64,000 nucleotides of DNA from Augochlora pura (lineage: Eukaryota > Arthropoda > Insecta > Hymenoptera > Halictidae), in contig NC_135776.1 in NCBI RefSeq assembly GCF_028453695.1, forward strand, positions 7,944,663-8,008,662, in the 5' to 3' direction. Made by a program: the position numbers and the translations under genes. How positions within the stretch are numbered: position 1 is the first letter of the stretch; every line of letters starts with the position of its first letter. Shown piece by piece: positions 1-12,134 of the stretch. Under the pieces are notes generated by a model. It saw nothing but the letters and a program-made list of their open reading frames with translations. It was not told the origin of the DNA and did not search any database.

Positions 1-350
1 TAATAAATTATTTATCACTTTAATATATTATTTGTAATATTAATACATCATTCATCATGTCAGTATAATATTTGTCACGTTATTATATTACATCGTTAAA
101 TAATGTTATTCGCAAGCATTGCTAGTCATTCATTATCTTTAAAACCATAAACAATACTACAATAATACTATATATAATACTACTACAATACTATAATAAT
201 CCTACAACATTACTATTGTATAATATTTTCAATATTAAACATACTATAATAATACTATATATTATTACATATAATACTACCACAGTACGATAATAATACT
301 AAATATAATACTACTACAACATTACTATACATATAAAATATTACAAAACA
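1..350. repeat. AT-rich low-complexity DNA with ATAATACTACTAC-type repeats
   Basis: 1-130 is built of TTTGTCACGTTATTATATTA-like imperfect units. 150-345 repeats variants of ATAATACTATATATAATACTACTACA. No coding signal. Confidence 0.7.
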
Positions 351-1240
351 CCCTCGAGGCTAGAAAACACCACGCTCATTATGCAATGAAAAATTCGTTC
401 GATAAGAAGGCCGTGGTGTTGCATTCGCGGCAGTCGTGCGACTTACGGGGTCAGAGGCCTTAATGTTATGGTTGCGGGCTGGCGAGATATTTGTTAGGCC
501 TCCCGTAGTAACAGAAGAAACGGTAACGCCTATTGGATCCGTTCGTGCGATTTAACGACGAATGGCCCGACCTAACGGAGCGGTACTAATGACGGCGATT
601 CATACATGTATTTCAGAGATGGTGGAATTATACGCATGGGGTTTACGGGCGGTCAGTGTCCGGTTGGTGGTAGTGGCCGCGTGGATGGTGGAGCCCCGCC
701 AGACGGATCGATATCACATTACTATAAATAATTAATAGACAACGTCCGATTCCTACGCGTGCTGTGTGTACTTCCGAGCTATTTCAATTTTCTGCACTGT
801 TGAATTCGCACCGGCACACGGTAATGTTAATTGCGTGTCACACGCCGGTGAAAACGAGCACGGGCGCGCGCCGTTCACATTTCGATCGCATGGGAAAATC
901 TATCATCGGTATCGAGTTTCATTAATATATCGATAAAATTGATTCCACTTTAAAATAAAAATACTCTGCGTTTTTATAGTAATTGCCGGATTCGCAGCGT
1001 TCGGGAATATTTTTATCGATGTCGATAAATTAACTTGTTCAATTGAATGAATAAAATATAGGCAATATAGCAATGTGGGCGGGTTAATAAAAGATACAGT
1101 TTATTTTATTTTATTTCATGGAATAAATTTGATAATATTTCTATTTTATAGAATAAAATTGCTTTGTAGATCGTTAAATGCTGATGATTACGTTATTTAT
1201 GTTAAAGAGTTGCATACGCTGCAATCTATATTATTGAATC
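351..1240. other. Mixed-composition unique stretch, no gene seen
   Basis: About 355-900 is less AT-rich, with several CG dinucleotides, and looks unique. Short open frames occur but none has recognisable content. 900-1240 returns to AT-rich sequence. Confidence 0.5.
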
Positions 1241-1244
1241 GCAT

Positions 1245-1725
1245 GCGCTGCAAAGCTAATGTTGTATGTATCTTGTTGTAAATAATGCATCGTTTGATGT
1301 TTTCAATGTTTAATTAAATGGAAGAGAGATTACTTTATTAAATTACGTATTTTGTAGTCTAGGTTAATTAAATATCATACATTGCAGTCTGTATTGTAAA
1401 ATTGCATATGTTGCATGAGCAAAACTAATGTTGCACGTATCATGTTGTAAATAATGCAATGTTTGAAGTACTTAGTGTTAAATTAAATGCAAGAAAGATT
1501 ACTTTATTAAATTATGTATTTTGTAGTGTAGGTTAATTAAATAACATACATTGGAGTCTATAATGTAAAATTGCATACATTGCATTGGTAAAGTTAATAT
1601 TGAATGCAAATAATGCATAGCTTACAGTTTATATTATTAAATAATATATTTTGCAATTTAAATGATCAAATTACGTATTTCGTAGCCTAGGTTACTAAAT
1701 TACATACAATGCAATTTATATCATT
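1245..1725. repeat. ~165-bp tandem repeat, two good copies and a partial third
   Basis: ACTTTATTAAATTACGTATTTTGTAG followed by CTAGGTTAATTAAATA recurs with a spacing of about 169 bp (about 1332 and 1501); a shorter diverged copy begins near 1668. Each copy includes a GCAAAACTAATGTTG-like segment and ATGTTGTAAATAATGCA. Confidence 0.82.
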
Positions 1726-2110
1726 CAATGCATTCATTACAATTTGTATCATTGAAAATTGCATTCATTAAAGTTTATATCATTGAATTGCATTCATTAC
1801 AATTAATATTATTGAAAATTGCATTCATTAAAATTTACACTATTCAATTGCATTCGTTACAATTTGCTCTATTGAATGGCATTCATTACAATTTATATAA
1901 TTGAAAATTGCATTCATTAAAATTTACACTACTGAATTGCATTCATTACAATTTATATAATTGAAAATTGCATTCATTAAAATTTACACTATTGAATTGC
2001 ATTCATTACAATTTGCACTATTGACTTGCATTCATTACAATTTATATAATTGAAAATTGCATTCACTACAATTTACACAATTGAATTGCATACATTACAG
2101 TTATATTATT
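1726..2110. repeat. 29/31-bp minisatellite
   Basis: About a dozen units alternate between GAATTGCATTCATTACAATT (29 bp) and GAAAATTGCATTCATTAAAA (31 bp), giving a ~60-bp higher-order period. It abuts the 165-bp array. Confidence 0.88.
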
Positions 2111-3570
2111 CAATTTCACGGTCGCGTGGTAATAGTTGCTCTTACTTGAATTATTAACATGGAAAAATTGCACACCCTAAAGGACGTTAGAATGCACGCG
2201 TTGCAGTTCACATTATTGAATTGCATGCATTGCAATTGTACCGGTGAATTTCACGGTTGCATAGAGGACACGACTTCTCTTGTTTTTAATTATTTACTGG
2301 CAAAAATTGCGCGATAAAATCTTAAGCGATTTTAGAATGGGCATGTTGCAGCAGTTGACATTACGAAATTGCATACGTTGCAGCTGCATTCGTCGTAAAT
2401 AGCATAATTGCATGGACGAAGCTAATGTTGTCTACGTCGTACTGCAAATAATTACACTGCCAAAAGTCTATTTGAATGCATATTTCGCAGTGTACAATAT
2501 TGAATTATACAGACTGCAGTTCACATTGTTGAGCTGCATACATTGCAGTTTGTATTATTGAATTGCACGCGACGCGGCTGTATTATTCTATTTCATGGTT
2601 GCGTGGCGAAATCTGCTGCCATTGAAATCATTTAATTGGAAAAATGTCGTGCTTTAATGTATGTTGGAATGCACGCATTGTAGTCTACATTGTGAAATTG
2701 TGCACGCTGTAGTTCAGATTGTTGAATTGCATGCATTACAATCTATATTATTGAATTTCGTGATTGTATATTAAATTGAATTGTTCCATTGTATATTAAA
2801 TATTGTACATTACATATTTTAATATTATTAAATATTGTGTATTAAATATTTGAAGATTATTAAATACTGTATATTAAATATTTAAACATTATTAAATGTT
2901 GTATATTAAGTATTTAAATATTATTAAATATTCTACATTAAATATTTAAGTATTGTTAAATATTCTTCATTAAATATATAAATATTATTAAATATTGTAT
3001 ATTAATGTATATGTATAATTTTAATGTACATTAGAATGAATACATAAATTATAGAATTTGCAAGAATTGCATAAATTGCATCAATTGCATTACGTGATTG
3101 TAAGACAAAAATTGTTATAATTAAAATAATTTAATTTGAAAAATTGCACACTCTAATGTATATTAGAATGCATACATTAAATTATACAGACACTGCAGAC
3201 CACATTATTGAATTGCATACACCGCAGCATCCTACAGTATTGAATTGCACATACTGCAGTCTATATTATGCAATCTATACTATATCGAAATTCATGATTG
3301 CACATCAAATTTAATTGTTATATATTATCGTACATTAAATAGTCAAATTATTTAATTGAGAAAACTGCACACCCTAATATATATATTACAATGCACACAT
3401 TAACTTATATATATACATTGCAGTCCGAATTATTGAATTGCATACCATGCAGTCTATATTATTAAACCTCACAGATAATAATTAACACTATCGAAATTCA
3501 TAAATTACAATTTACAATATTTAATTATACGACAGTAAAACGAAAGCTACTGTTGTTTTTTATAATTGGT
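2111..3570. repeat. Higher-order array of GAATTGCATNCATTGCAGT-type units
   Basis: Units such as GGAAAAATTGCACACCCTAA, then TTAGAATGCACGCATTGCAG, then ATTATTGAATTGCATGCATT recur near 2160, 2290, 2635, 3135 and 3355. A pocket at about 2770-3010 is a separate ~37-bp AT repeat on ATTAAATATTTAAATATTAT. The array decays to the right. Confidence 0.75.
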
Positions 3571-4980
3571 AAAATTGCATTCCTATCAAACCTTATAAAT
3601 TGCAAAATTGAATATTAAAACACAAATAAATGCATTGGTTCGATTTTAAAACAAATAGATTATACGTGCTAAAATAACTATGACATTTAAGAAAGAATTA
3701 CAGCATATAAGTTTGCACATACTGTATGATATATTAATATACATCACGCGCTGCATTTTTAAGGTTTAAACAATTTATTAGTTCAGAAAATATCAACAAC
3801 ATCAGAGTATAAATTTAGCGCGGGATAATTTTCCGAAAATTCCCGTTGCTTGTAAATAGGGGGAGGACTATTATGCCGCGAACGATATTTCGTGTCATGG
3901 TATTCGTGCTGTTTTTGTTGGTCCTCTCGAGGAAATGTGCTGGATCACCGTGAGAGGCTTTCAACAGCCACGGATCTATAGATCCCTTGGTAACCTATGA
4001 ATGAACTCCAAGGGGTTCATAAAGCACTGGCTTCCTATGGGAATAACGTCTCGTAATTACGAGGAGGTAATTAATTTTAGCTTATATGAGATTCTTGAGG
4101 CCTAACTGCGAACGCGGAGCGAAATTATTAATAGTCCTTCAACCTTAAAATATGAATGTTATATCGGCAAACACGTCCCCTGTGCACATATTACACTACA
4201 TTATTCTAAAGACAAGTAAAATGATTTTCCAATGCGGATAATCGTTCGTAGAATTTATCAGTTTAACGTTTACTTGTTAACGTTAATTTATTAACGTAAC
4301 CTAATAAAAATTGTTCGACCGCGATTATCGAAGTAATTTATTATTTTATTGTTTGTTAAAAATCGTTTATCGATATTTTAATATTTAGTGTAAATGGAAA
4401 AGCTAGTAAAGTTGCGGTGAAAATGATTATTATGAAATTTATCGATAGCAAAACTGATATAATTATTTTAACTGGGTTATTCAAATAATGTAATTATAAA
4501 TTACAAAACTGATTACACAATTTTAAAGTAATCACTAGAATATATCATTTTAATATACGCGCGCAATAAATAGCAAAAGTAATAAGATTATTTGTTAATT
4601 TGGTAAACCAAAAAATAATAAAATTATGCGGAAATGATTATTACAATAATTTATTACGTTAATAATTACTTTCTTAGCAAAACTGATACAATTACTGATA
4701 AACTGATAAATTGCCAAACTAACAAAATAATTTGAAATAATTCCTCTAACAATTTATCATGTAATAATTCCTTAAATATAAATATAATTTATATTTAATA
4801 TTTCCTCGAAACAACGTCGACTTCCTAAACAAAAGCCACCGTATATAACTCGCGAATAGCTCGAACACGACCATACAACAGCAACCCATAACTTCTCCCT
4901 AGGATCAACTCCTCCTCAAGAACCAATCCCCATGGTTCACGTCGAGGCTCAATGACGAATGATTGCTCGGCGAGCCTCCG
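3571..4980. other. Mostly AT-rich, no established gene
   Basis: 3800-4150 is less AT-rich and contains the possible signal-peptide exon at 3873. 4200-4800 is AT-rich sequence full of short variants of ATTTATTACGTTAATAATT. 4800-4980 is mixed unique sequence. Nothing else recognised. Confidence 0.5.
3873..3949 (+). CDS. Possible first coding exon encoding a signal peptide (speculative)
   Basis: ATG at 3873 (A at -3) opens MPRTIFR, then the hydrophobic core VMVFVLFLLVL, then SRKCAGS. This has the n-, h- and c-region layout of a cleavable signal peptide. The frame would stop at 3951, but a good donor (CC|GTGAGA) lies just before it at 3950, so an exon ending at 3949 in phase 2 is possible. No downstream partner exon was identified. 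Short hydrophobic frames arise by chance in T-rich DNA, so this remains a candidate only. Confidence 0.22.
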
Positions 4981-4984
4981 CGAC

Positions 4985-5720
4985 CCGAACTAATTGAAAC
5001 ACTTCGAACCCCATCCCCGTTCTATCCCGGTGATCAGAGACTCTGCGACGAACGCGCGCGCGCGCGCGCGCACCGAACGGATCATCGCATTGTTTGAAAA
5101 ACAGCGTCCATTAATACACAATAATTCATCGAGTGTCGTCGAACTTACGGCTCTGCGTGTGCCGGCTCATGAAATTTCAATGGTGACGGTGCGCGTCGGG
5201 CTGGATCGGGCCGCGTCGGACCGTGCCCGATCCGCAGAGGTCCGCGGCCGTAATTCGTTATAAATTTTCACGTCGATAATTACTGTCAGCGAAACACGCG
5301 CGCGGCGATCGGTCTCGCGCCGCATTATAAACGGAATTGCCTATTCATTACCTAATTAGATGTCGAAAACATGCGGCAGAGGTCCGGCGCGATCTAGTTA
5401 ATATATCGGCCATTTAAAAGTATAAACCGCGCGGAATCCTTGATCAGTGCGCGCGCGCGAGCGGGTATCATCATCGGTGCCCCCGATACGGCACCGTCCA
5501 TAATATCTTCCGGATGCACGCGCTAATTACAGCGTTAGGTACTCCGACAACCACGAACTATGCGCCAATAACGGCGAATCGATCGCGGTAACCGAAACTC
5601 ACCGCTGTTAAGAACGATCGCTCTCGCTTAACTCCGAACCCTTGAGCCACGCGCGCGCTGCCATCATGCGAGCGCCTAACTACCCCTTTCACCACCCTCT
5701 CGAGACACACCGCCCTCCGC
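4985..5720. other. CpG-rich island with alternating CG run
   Basis: A GC-rich block with many CG dinucleotides, set in AT-rich DNA. It contains a pure alternating (CG)n run at 5052-5072 and shorter ones near 5450 and 5650. Open frames in it are short and arginine-rich, as expected from CG content, and none is recognised. It could be regulatory. Confidence 0.55.
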
Positions 5721-6794
5721 GAATTACCGCGAGACTTTTTCCGTCAGTTTGTACACTAAACTCTATAGTTTCAAATTTATTTATTTGTTCATTTAGTATC
5801 GAATACATTTTCAAATTGTTGGAATTAATTAATTAATTTATTTATTTATACTGTGGACCGACTATAATATTACAATATTATTGACAATAATATAATATAT
5901 ATACAATATAAACTCTATAGTTTCACGTTTTTCATTTTCAAATTGTCGAAATTGCTTAATTGATTGATTTATTTATGCCATGAGCCGGGCAAAGACTCTT
6001 CCTTGAGAGACGATCGAATGAATTGTTATTTAATAGTGAAAATAGCGAAAGATCTCTTTGTTCTACAACTTTGCGATCCCTCGTTATATTCTTATGCTCA
6101 ATATATTTGCATAATATATTCGCAAATATATTTCGTACGTGATAAATAATTATAATTACAATAATTCCACTATTTAAGAAAAACACAGAAAAGAAGCGCA
6201 ACAATAGCCCCAGGAAAAAAAGTAAAAACCCATCGATGGTTTCGAACGAAATCCTACTAAAAATATTACAGTAAAATATATATTATTATAATAAAAACTC
6301 CATTAAAATCAAAAACAAAAGTAAAACAACTACAACAATAACGTCCATAAACGGAAGCAAAACCAAAAGCCGGTCGATAGTATCGCCGAGTACATTGAAG
6401 ACCAAGAACAGGCATTTACGATCACCGATGGGCGCATCGATGCCGATAGAATCCGAACGATCTGGCCGGGGCGATGCCGGCCGCAGAGAGTCTAATCTTA
6501 ACATAGCTCGTTACCGTAGCGATCATCGTAACGCCTCTCGGCTCGCGCGCGTCAGGCTATTATATTATCAGAAACATCTGTGATCGCAGTTATTATTGCC
6601 GCGATGAACACGCGATGCTACCGGCGTCGGCGACGGCGTTCCCGTGGCAATCCGAAGCCACTATCATCAGCCAAGGTCCTCCCAACGGAGTCGAGTGTCC
6701 CGGCAGCTACGGGGAACCGTTACTGTCATTGGCTCCTCTGCCATTGTCACGACGACCGCACCTGAACCGACCCACGAACGACGCGGAGCTTCGT
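5721..6794. other. AT-rich DNA passing into a mixed-GC stretch, no gene seen
   Basis: Two similar AACTCTATAGTTTCA...TTTTCAAATTGT segments (about 5758 and 5909) form an imperfect ~150-bp direct duplication. 6380-6794 is GC-richer, with several overlapping short frames on both strands but no recognisable protein. Confidence 0.5.
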
Positions 6795-7290
6795 CCTTGT
6801 CCTTGTGGCCTCGCTCTTCTCTCTTTCTGTCTCTATCTTTTCTCTTTCATTCTTTCTCTTCCTTTTTCTCTCTATTTATTCCTCATCTTTTTCTCTCTAT
6901 TAATTCCTCTTTCTTTTTCTTTCTTTTTCTACATCTTCCTTTTGTCCTTCTTCTTGTCTCTATCTCTCTTTCTTTACTTCTCTTTTTCTCTCTCCTATTC
7001 TGTCACTCTTTCTTTTCCCTTCCTCTTTATTTTTATTTCTCTCTCTTTCTATCTCGATCTCTAGTCCTCTATTTCTCCTATTAGCATCACTTTCTATCTC
7101 TATTTCTCCTCTCTATCATACCTACTGTCTTTACTTCGCTGTATATATCTCTATCTCCCTTCCTCGCTCTTCCTTCTATTTCTCTTCATTTACTTTTCTT
7201 TTTTCTGTCTCTGTCTGCCTTCTATCCCTTTCTCTCTCTTTCCCTCACTATTCATTGCTCTTTCTTCTTTCTGTCTCTGTCTTTCTCCTC
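6795..7290 (+). repeat. Long polypyrimidine (CT-rich) tract
   Basis: Almost 500 bp of C and T on the + strand in CTCTTTTT/TCTCTCTT patterns, with only scattered A and G. Open frames here give Leu/Ser/Phe-rich translations in more than one frame, typical of low-complexity DNA rather than protein. Confidence 0.93.
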
Positions 7291-8030
7291 TAGAATGGGT
7301 AAAAATAAAAAACTGTGGTCGAAAATTATCATAACTTATCATGAGACAGCAGATCTATTAGCAGAATAAAAATTGTCTGGCTCGATTGCAACGAACAGAA
7401 GTCGAATAAAAATATATTTGCTGTATAAATATATTTAGCGAGTTGAAAATGATACGATAGCCTTCTTAAAAGCTTTGACTGTTTTAATTGTTCTGTATTT
7501 CATGTGTTCATTAGTATTACAAGACTCTTAGAAATGCTGAATAACATTCTGTTAATGTTAAGAACGTTTTTGAATATTATATCAATGTTATTATATCAAT
7601 TATATCAATTAAAAATTATCATATCAACTTGAATATTATGTAAAATGTTTATTGTCTTTGATTCGAGTTACGATAAAAATAATACAAAATTTTTAGTTTC
7701 TATATATTAAATTCTTAGATTTTATATTTTATATTTTTCGGTTTAATATATAATAATAAGGACTGTTGTTTCTAACCAATATTTTTGTATTTTTATTAAC
7801 AAATGTATGGTTTACTGACACGTGTACTAGTCAGTGATTAAATTTATTGCTAAGACAATTTAGAATCAAGTTGATTTACAGTAGCTTTATAATTATTTCA
7901 CTAATCTTATAAATAATTTCGCGTGCATAAATTACAACGGAAGATACGAGTCAAAATTGTCAAAAATGTCGCTTACGTCATTGCAATTCTAATGAACTCT
8001 TGTATTTCTTAAATTAGTAATTTTAATAAA
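7291..8030. other. AT-rich, nothing recognised
   Basis: AT-rich sequence with short TATATCAATTA repeats near 7580-7630. No open frame or element of note. Confidence 0.6.
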
Positions 8031-8220
8031 TAGAAGAAATAGCAATTCTATAAATTTCACAATATAACAATTTTATAAATTTCACAATATAGCAATTTGA
8101 TAACTTTTATAATAATATAGTAATTTTCATGAATTTCATGATATAGTAATTTTCATAAATTTTACAATACAGCAATTATCATAAATTCTATAATATAGCA
8201 ATTTTCATCAATTTTTCCAT
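8030..8220. repeat. ~27-30-bp AT-rich tandem repeat
   Basis: Six imperfect units of AATATAGCAATTTTCATAAA plus TTTCAC. Confidence 0.82.
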
Positions 8221-9000
8221 ACTACTTACAACTACTTCGTTCTATCTGGTCACGTGTTTACATTTATTCATACGTCTCGAAATGCGCAGGAACAAGGTCC
8301 GATTATATTATTAACCTAGAAATGTTTAGAGGTATGGCGTATGTTTAATGCATTATGCAGCGTTAGGATGTTGCACTGGGGCACTATCGTTCAATATGAT
8401 AATTGCCGTTGGAGGAACGGGGCGGGAAGGAAAATGTCTCGACAAAATTCAGATGACTCTCCGTGCGACGATACTGTCCAGGTGAGCCGTAACGCGAGCC
8501 TAAACGCGCGGCCATAACAATTCCATTTTATTTTATTACTGCTCCTGCAATATGCATTTCTGTGTACAATTTCTTAATTCACGTGTTCGTAGCAAACCGC
8601 CCAGTGACGCGTGTAATTCTAATGAATATGCAGGGTTTCCTTTAATGATTCGAACACGCGATGCCCCGTAAAGTGCATTTAAATACCATTTAAATGCAGA
8701 AAAATGTACTTGTTGCACTCTGTGATCTTGTATATGAATCTAATAAAATTATTAGAACGTGAGTATCGCAAGAATTTATCAATTCATAATTACTGTGATC
8801 AGCAGAACTTTGATTTCTTTTATGAACCTTTTTTAAAATTGTTTAAATGATGATTACCGATGAATAAATTGTTAGAGTTGTAGAACAAATTTGTATTGAA
8901 AGTGGAAAGTATTAATGGTGATACCATAAAATTCTACTCAGAAATTTTATTAGTTTTATGTTAAAAGACGTGAATTATTATAATAATATAAACTTTATAC
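8221..9000. other. Mixed then AT-rich DNA, no gene seen
   Basis: 8270-8720 is moderately GC-rich unique sequence. A 60-codon minus-strand frame at 8536-8718 has no recognisable features. 8720-9000 is AT-rich. Confidence 0.5.
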
Positions 9001-9004
9001 TAAT

Positions 9005-9220
9005 GGTTTATCATCGTCAATTATTCATATATAATAATATAATAATTATTAATATAATATGATGATTATAATAATTATTTTTATAATATAATATGTTACA
9101 TTATATTAATTATATTAATAATAATATATTACATTACATTAATTATATTAATAATGTAATATATTACATCACATTAATTATATTAATAATGTAATATATT
9201 ACATTATATCAATAAAACAA
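9005..9220. repeat. ATTAATTATATTAATAATGTAATATATTAC tandem repeat
   Basis: Imperfect tandem AT repeat of about 32 bp, strongly self-complementary (TAATATATTACATTA). Confidence 0.82.
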
Positions 9221-9820
9221 TATAATGCATAATTATTAAAATAGTCCACCGTGCGAAGGTTAAACAAAAAGCACGGCCTCCGCAAGAACCGATGCAGTCA
9301 TTCATCTCCGATGACTTCGATCGCTGACAGTAACGAAATTGTTGCGGGGAAATATGAAACGTGAGAACGCGGTACGGGATAAACAATCGATTAATTAATA
9401 GCGACGCATCGGAGGCAATGGGCTCAAGTTTAAATTGAAGTCGAACCAAATTACTAATTCCCCGTCGGAGCGGCAACGGGGAGAGTTCAAATGGGAAAAG
9501 TTTTATTAACTTACGAATGTTTTCTAGAAATCGTAAATTTCCCGACCGGTCACTGTCAATGAGCCAACGATAACCATCGCTGCGCCGGCAGGATGCGCGA
9601 AAACTCGCGTAATCCGATCAGCACGGCATAAGAATCACTATTGGGAAGAGGAAGTATGTAAAATAGGTTATTTTTTGTCCTCCAGTTTGGAGCTTCTTAT
9701 TAGAGGCTCGAAATAATATTGTTACATAATTGTTTCTGTATGATCTTCACCCCATGATTTCTCTATAATAATGTATTGCTCCTTGTATAATTCAGCAGTG
9801 TTCTCGATACAGGGGAGAGT
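9221..9820. other. Small GC-richer island and flank, no gene seen
   Basis: 9240-9640 is unique and GC-richer than its flanks, with a 90-codon minus-strand frame at 9204-9476 that I do not recognise. 9640-9820 is AT-rich. Confidence 0.45.
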
Positions 9821-9821
9821 T

Positions 9822-10370
9822 GCCATAATTGTAATACTTAAGCAAACTTAAAAGACATGTGAAACTGGAAATCCTATTTATTAAAGTAATCGTTTAAATA
9901 TGATGGCATGTTATTTAAACAGTTTTAATCTTTAGGAATCGTACTTTATAAACTGCCATAATCGCGCTATTTAAGCAAACTTGAAAGACATGTCAAACTG
10001 GTAATTTTAATTTTAAAAGTAATTGTTTAGAGTAATATAATTACATGTTATTTAAACATTTTTAAACTTTATAACTCCTATTTTATAAATTGCCATAATC
10101 GTACTATTTAAGCAAATTTAAAAGTCACTTAAAATGGGTAATATTATTTATAAAAGTAACTGTTTAGAATGATATGATGGCGTGTTATTTAAACATTTTC
10201 AATCTTTCTAGATTGTACTTTATAAATCGCCATAACCGTACCACTTAAGCAAATTTAAAAAGTATATAAAACTACTAATCTTAATTAAAAAGTAATTGTT
10301 TAGATTAATATCGTGCCATATGCTTCAAACATTTGTACTCTTTATAAATCTATAAAAAGCTGCATTACTA
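9822..10370. repeat. ~136-bp tandem repeat, four copies
   Basis: TAAGCAAACTTAAAAGACAT recurs with small changes at 9839, 9972, 10109 and 10246, spacing 133-137 bp. Each unit also carries AAAGTAATTGTTTAGA, a GGCATGTTATTTAAACA-like segment and TTTATAAATTGCCATAATCG. Copies are diverged but collinear. Confidence 0.92.
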
Positions 10371-10449
10371 ACATGAATTTCAATTTCTAAAAAAAATTGA
10401 AAAATGACAATTTCCCAAATCATACGTCCGTTATAAATTTTATAAAACA

Positions 10450-10945
10450 TCAAATCAAAATTTATCTATAGGCAATTTTCTCATCGCGGTCTCTCGCGTG
10501 TCCCAAAATTGGATTAAAAGCTCGCGAGAACTCAAGGACCGCGGCAGTAAATGCATCTATTTCGCGGGCATTTTGTCTCGCGTGGGTTTCGTATGGGGTT
10601 TTCGCGAGGGTTCCGCGAAAAGTCTTCGAATCAAATTAGCGGATAAGAGGACTTTATCTTCCGGCGAAGCAGCCCCGCAACAAGGATGAATCCCGACGGC
10701 TTTAATATCTCGTATTTCGCCGCGGACCCGGAACAATTAGAATCGAATTGTCAGCTGCCACCGAGCAATTATATCGTAATCCCGTTTCACCGGCTGAAAC
10801 TCTCCTCTCCGAGAGCCTGGGATTCTTTCCTGTCGTGAAATTCGAGACACGACCGGCCATGCCATTAACTCTCTCTCTCTCTCTCTGCCTCCTCCGAACA
10901 GGGGGGCTGCTCCTCGAACTCGCGAGTTAAATAGTTTTACAATTT
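10450..10945. other. CpG-rich island with short CT run
   Basis: GC-rich, CG-dense block. A pure CT run lies at 10869-10886 on the + strand. Overlapping frames on both strands lack recognisable content. Confidence 0.5.
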
Positions 10946-11230
10946 TGCTGTTTCCCGTCTCTCTGTGAACAATTCTTTTTATTAACTCGTATTCTAGTAC
11001 GACTCTGTCTTCACGGTTTACTTGATTCACGATTGTTCTTATTTTAATTAATTCTTACACAATAAACGTAAAAGTGAACAGTCGATTTTTCGATTAATCG
11101 ATATTTCTTATATCATGAGACATTTTCAGAAAATAATTTATACTTTGCTACAGAGAAAAACTCATTTTAAGTAAGCCAGAAATTATGTTCCCGAATAGAG
11201 AAGTACACATACGAGTACAAAAGGTTAACA
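10946..11230. other. AT-rich spacer, nothing recognised
   Basis: AT-rich sequence between the island and the pogo-like element; no feature seen. Confidence 0.5.
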
Positions 11231-11454
11231 TACAGTCGATCCTTCTCGATTATCCGGGCCTCTGTTATCTGAACTCTCTATTATCCGAATACATTTCACA
11301 TGTAAATTGGTTCACTCTAATACGATCCATATGCAGCGTAATTTATTGCACGAATCAGCGAAGCGATAGTCTAGCACTGTAATTAAGTAACTGTTCCTGT
11401 TATCGGTATATCCGCGTTCCCCTAATTGGTTCGGATAACCGAGGTCCTACTGTA
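11231..11454. mobile_element. pogo/Tigger-like MITE with TA target duplication
   Basis: It starts TA-CAGTCGATCCTTCTCGAT and ends GATAACCGAGGTCCTACTG-TA. The ends are imperfect inverted repeats of CAGTAGNNCCTCGATTATCC, the terminal pattern of pogo/Tigger-class Tc1-mariner transposons, including subterminal TCTGTTATCTGAACTCTCTA and TTATCCGAA repeats. At ~220 bp it has no room for a transposase and is a non-autonomous derivative. Confidence 0.82.
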
Positions 11455-11880
11455 ATGAGCCCCTTAAACTCGCGTGGCAAAACACAAAGTCCCGTTAAAA
11501 ATTGCATCGAATCAAAGGCAATTGTTGCATTACTCCATTTGCTTGTATTTAAAAAATTACTAACAAATCGAGTGTGACTTTCACTCATTCAATACTAATT
11601 ATTATTTATTTATTTATTTTTTAATGAATGAATTATAGATTTTATGTGTTTATGGTCAAAGAATTGCAAGAATATTTAAAGAATATAAGGATATTGTTGG
11701 ATTACTTTTAACTTAAGAAAATAATAATTAAAGAAGAATATAAATATTATGTCAAGATTATATGTATACGTTTTTATTTTATTATTATTTTATTATTATG
11801 TTCTGTATGTGTATTATAGGTTACGTTTTATGTGTATATGTATATAATATGTCAAGCTTAAGTTTAATATGTTTTATATA
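11455..11880. other. AT-rich spacer, nothing recognised
   Basis: Contains (ATTT)n near 11605-11625 and TTATTATTTTATTATTATG near 11780. No gene. Confidence 0.5.
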
Positions 11881-12134
11881 TATTATTTAGTATGCATTAT
11901 AATGGCACTCTATTTTTATAATTTATTACAAAATCTCTTATTTAACATCTTTGTTATTTTGAAGAAATTGAAATTAAGAAAATTATGTTTGCTAATGAAC
12001 GTATATACATTAGAGACCAGGTAACAAACATAATTTTCCTAATTTCAGTTTCTTTAAAATAACAGAGATATTATAATGAGAGATTTTATAAAATATTATA
12101 AAAATAGAGTGCTATTGTAACGTATACTAAATAA
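11881..12134. mobile_element. Long inverted-repeat (foldback) element
   Basis: The left arm 11881-11991 and right arm about 12025-12134 are reverse complements over ~110 bp with few mismatches, separated by a 33-bp loop. Landmarks are AGCACTCTATTTTTATA, AAATCTCTCATTATAATA and AATTATGTTTG in the arms. No coding capacity. It looks like a foldback MITE whose transcript would form a long hairpin. Confidence 0.85.

Noticed and set aside
1726..2110. Regular repeats that could be taken for a CRISPR array
   Set aside because: Units are directly tandem with no unique spacers, in an insect-like genome; it is a minisatellite.
6615..7084. Two overlapping 146-149-codon frames on +
   Set aside because: They are translations of the polypyrimidine tract in two frames (Leu/Ser/Phe only); low complexity, no start context or splice support.
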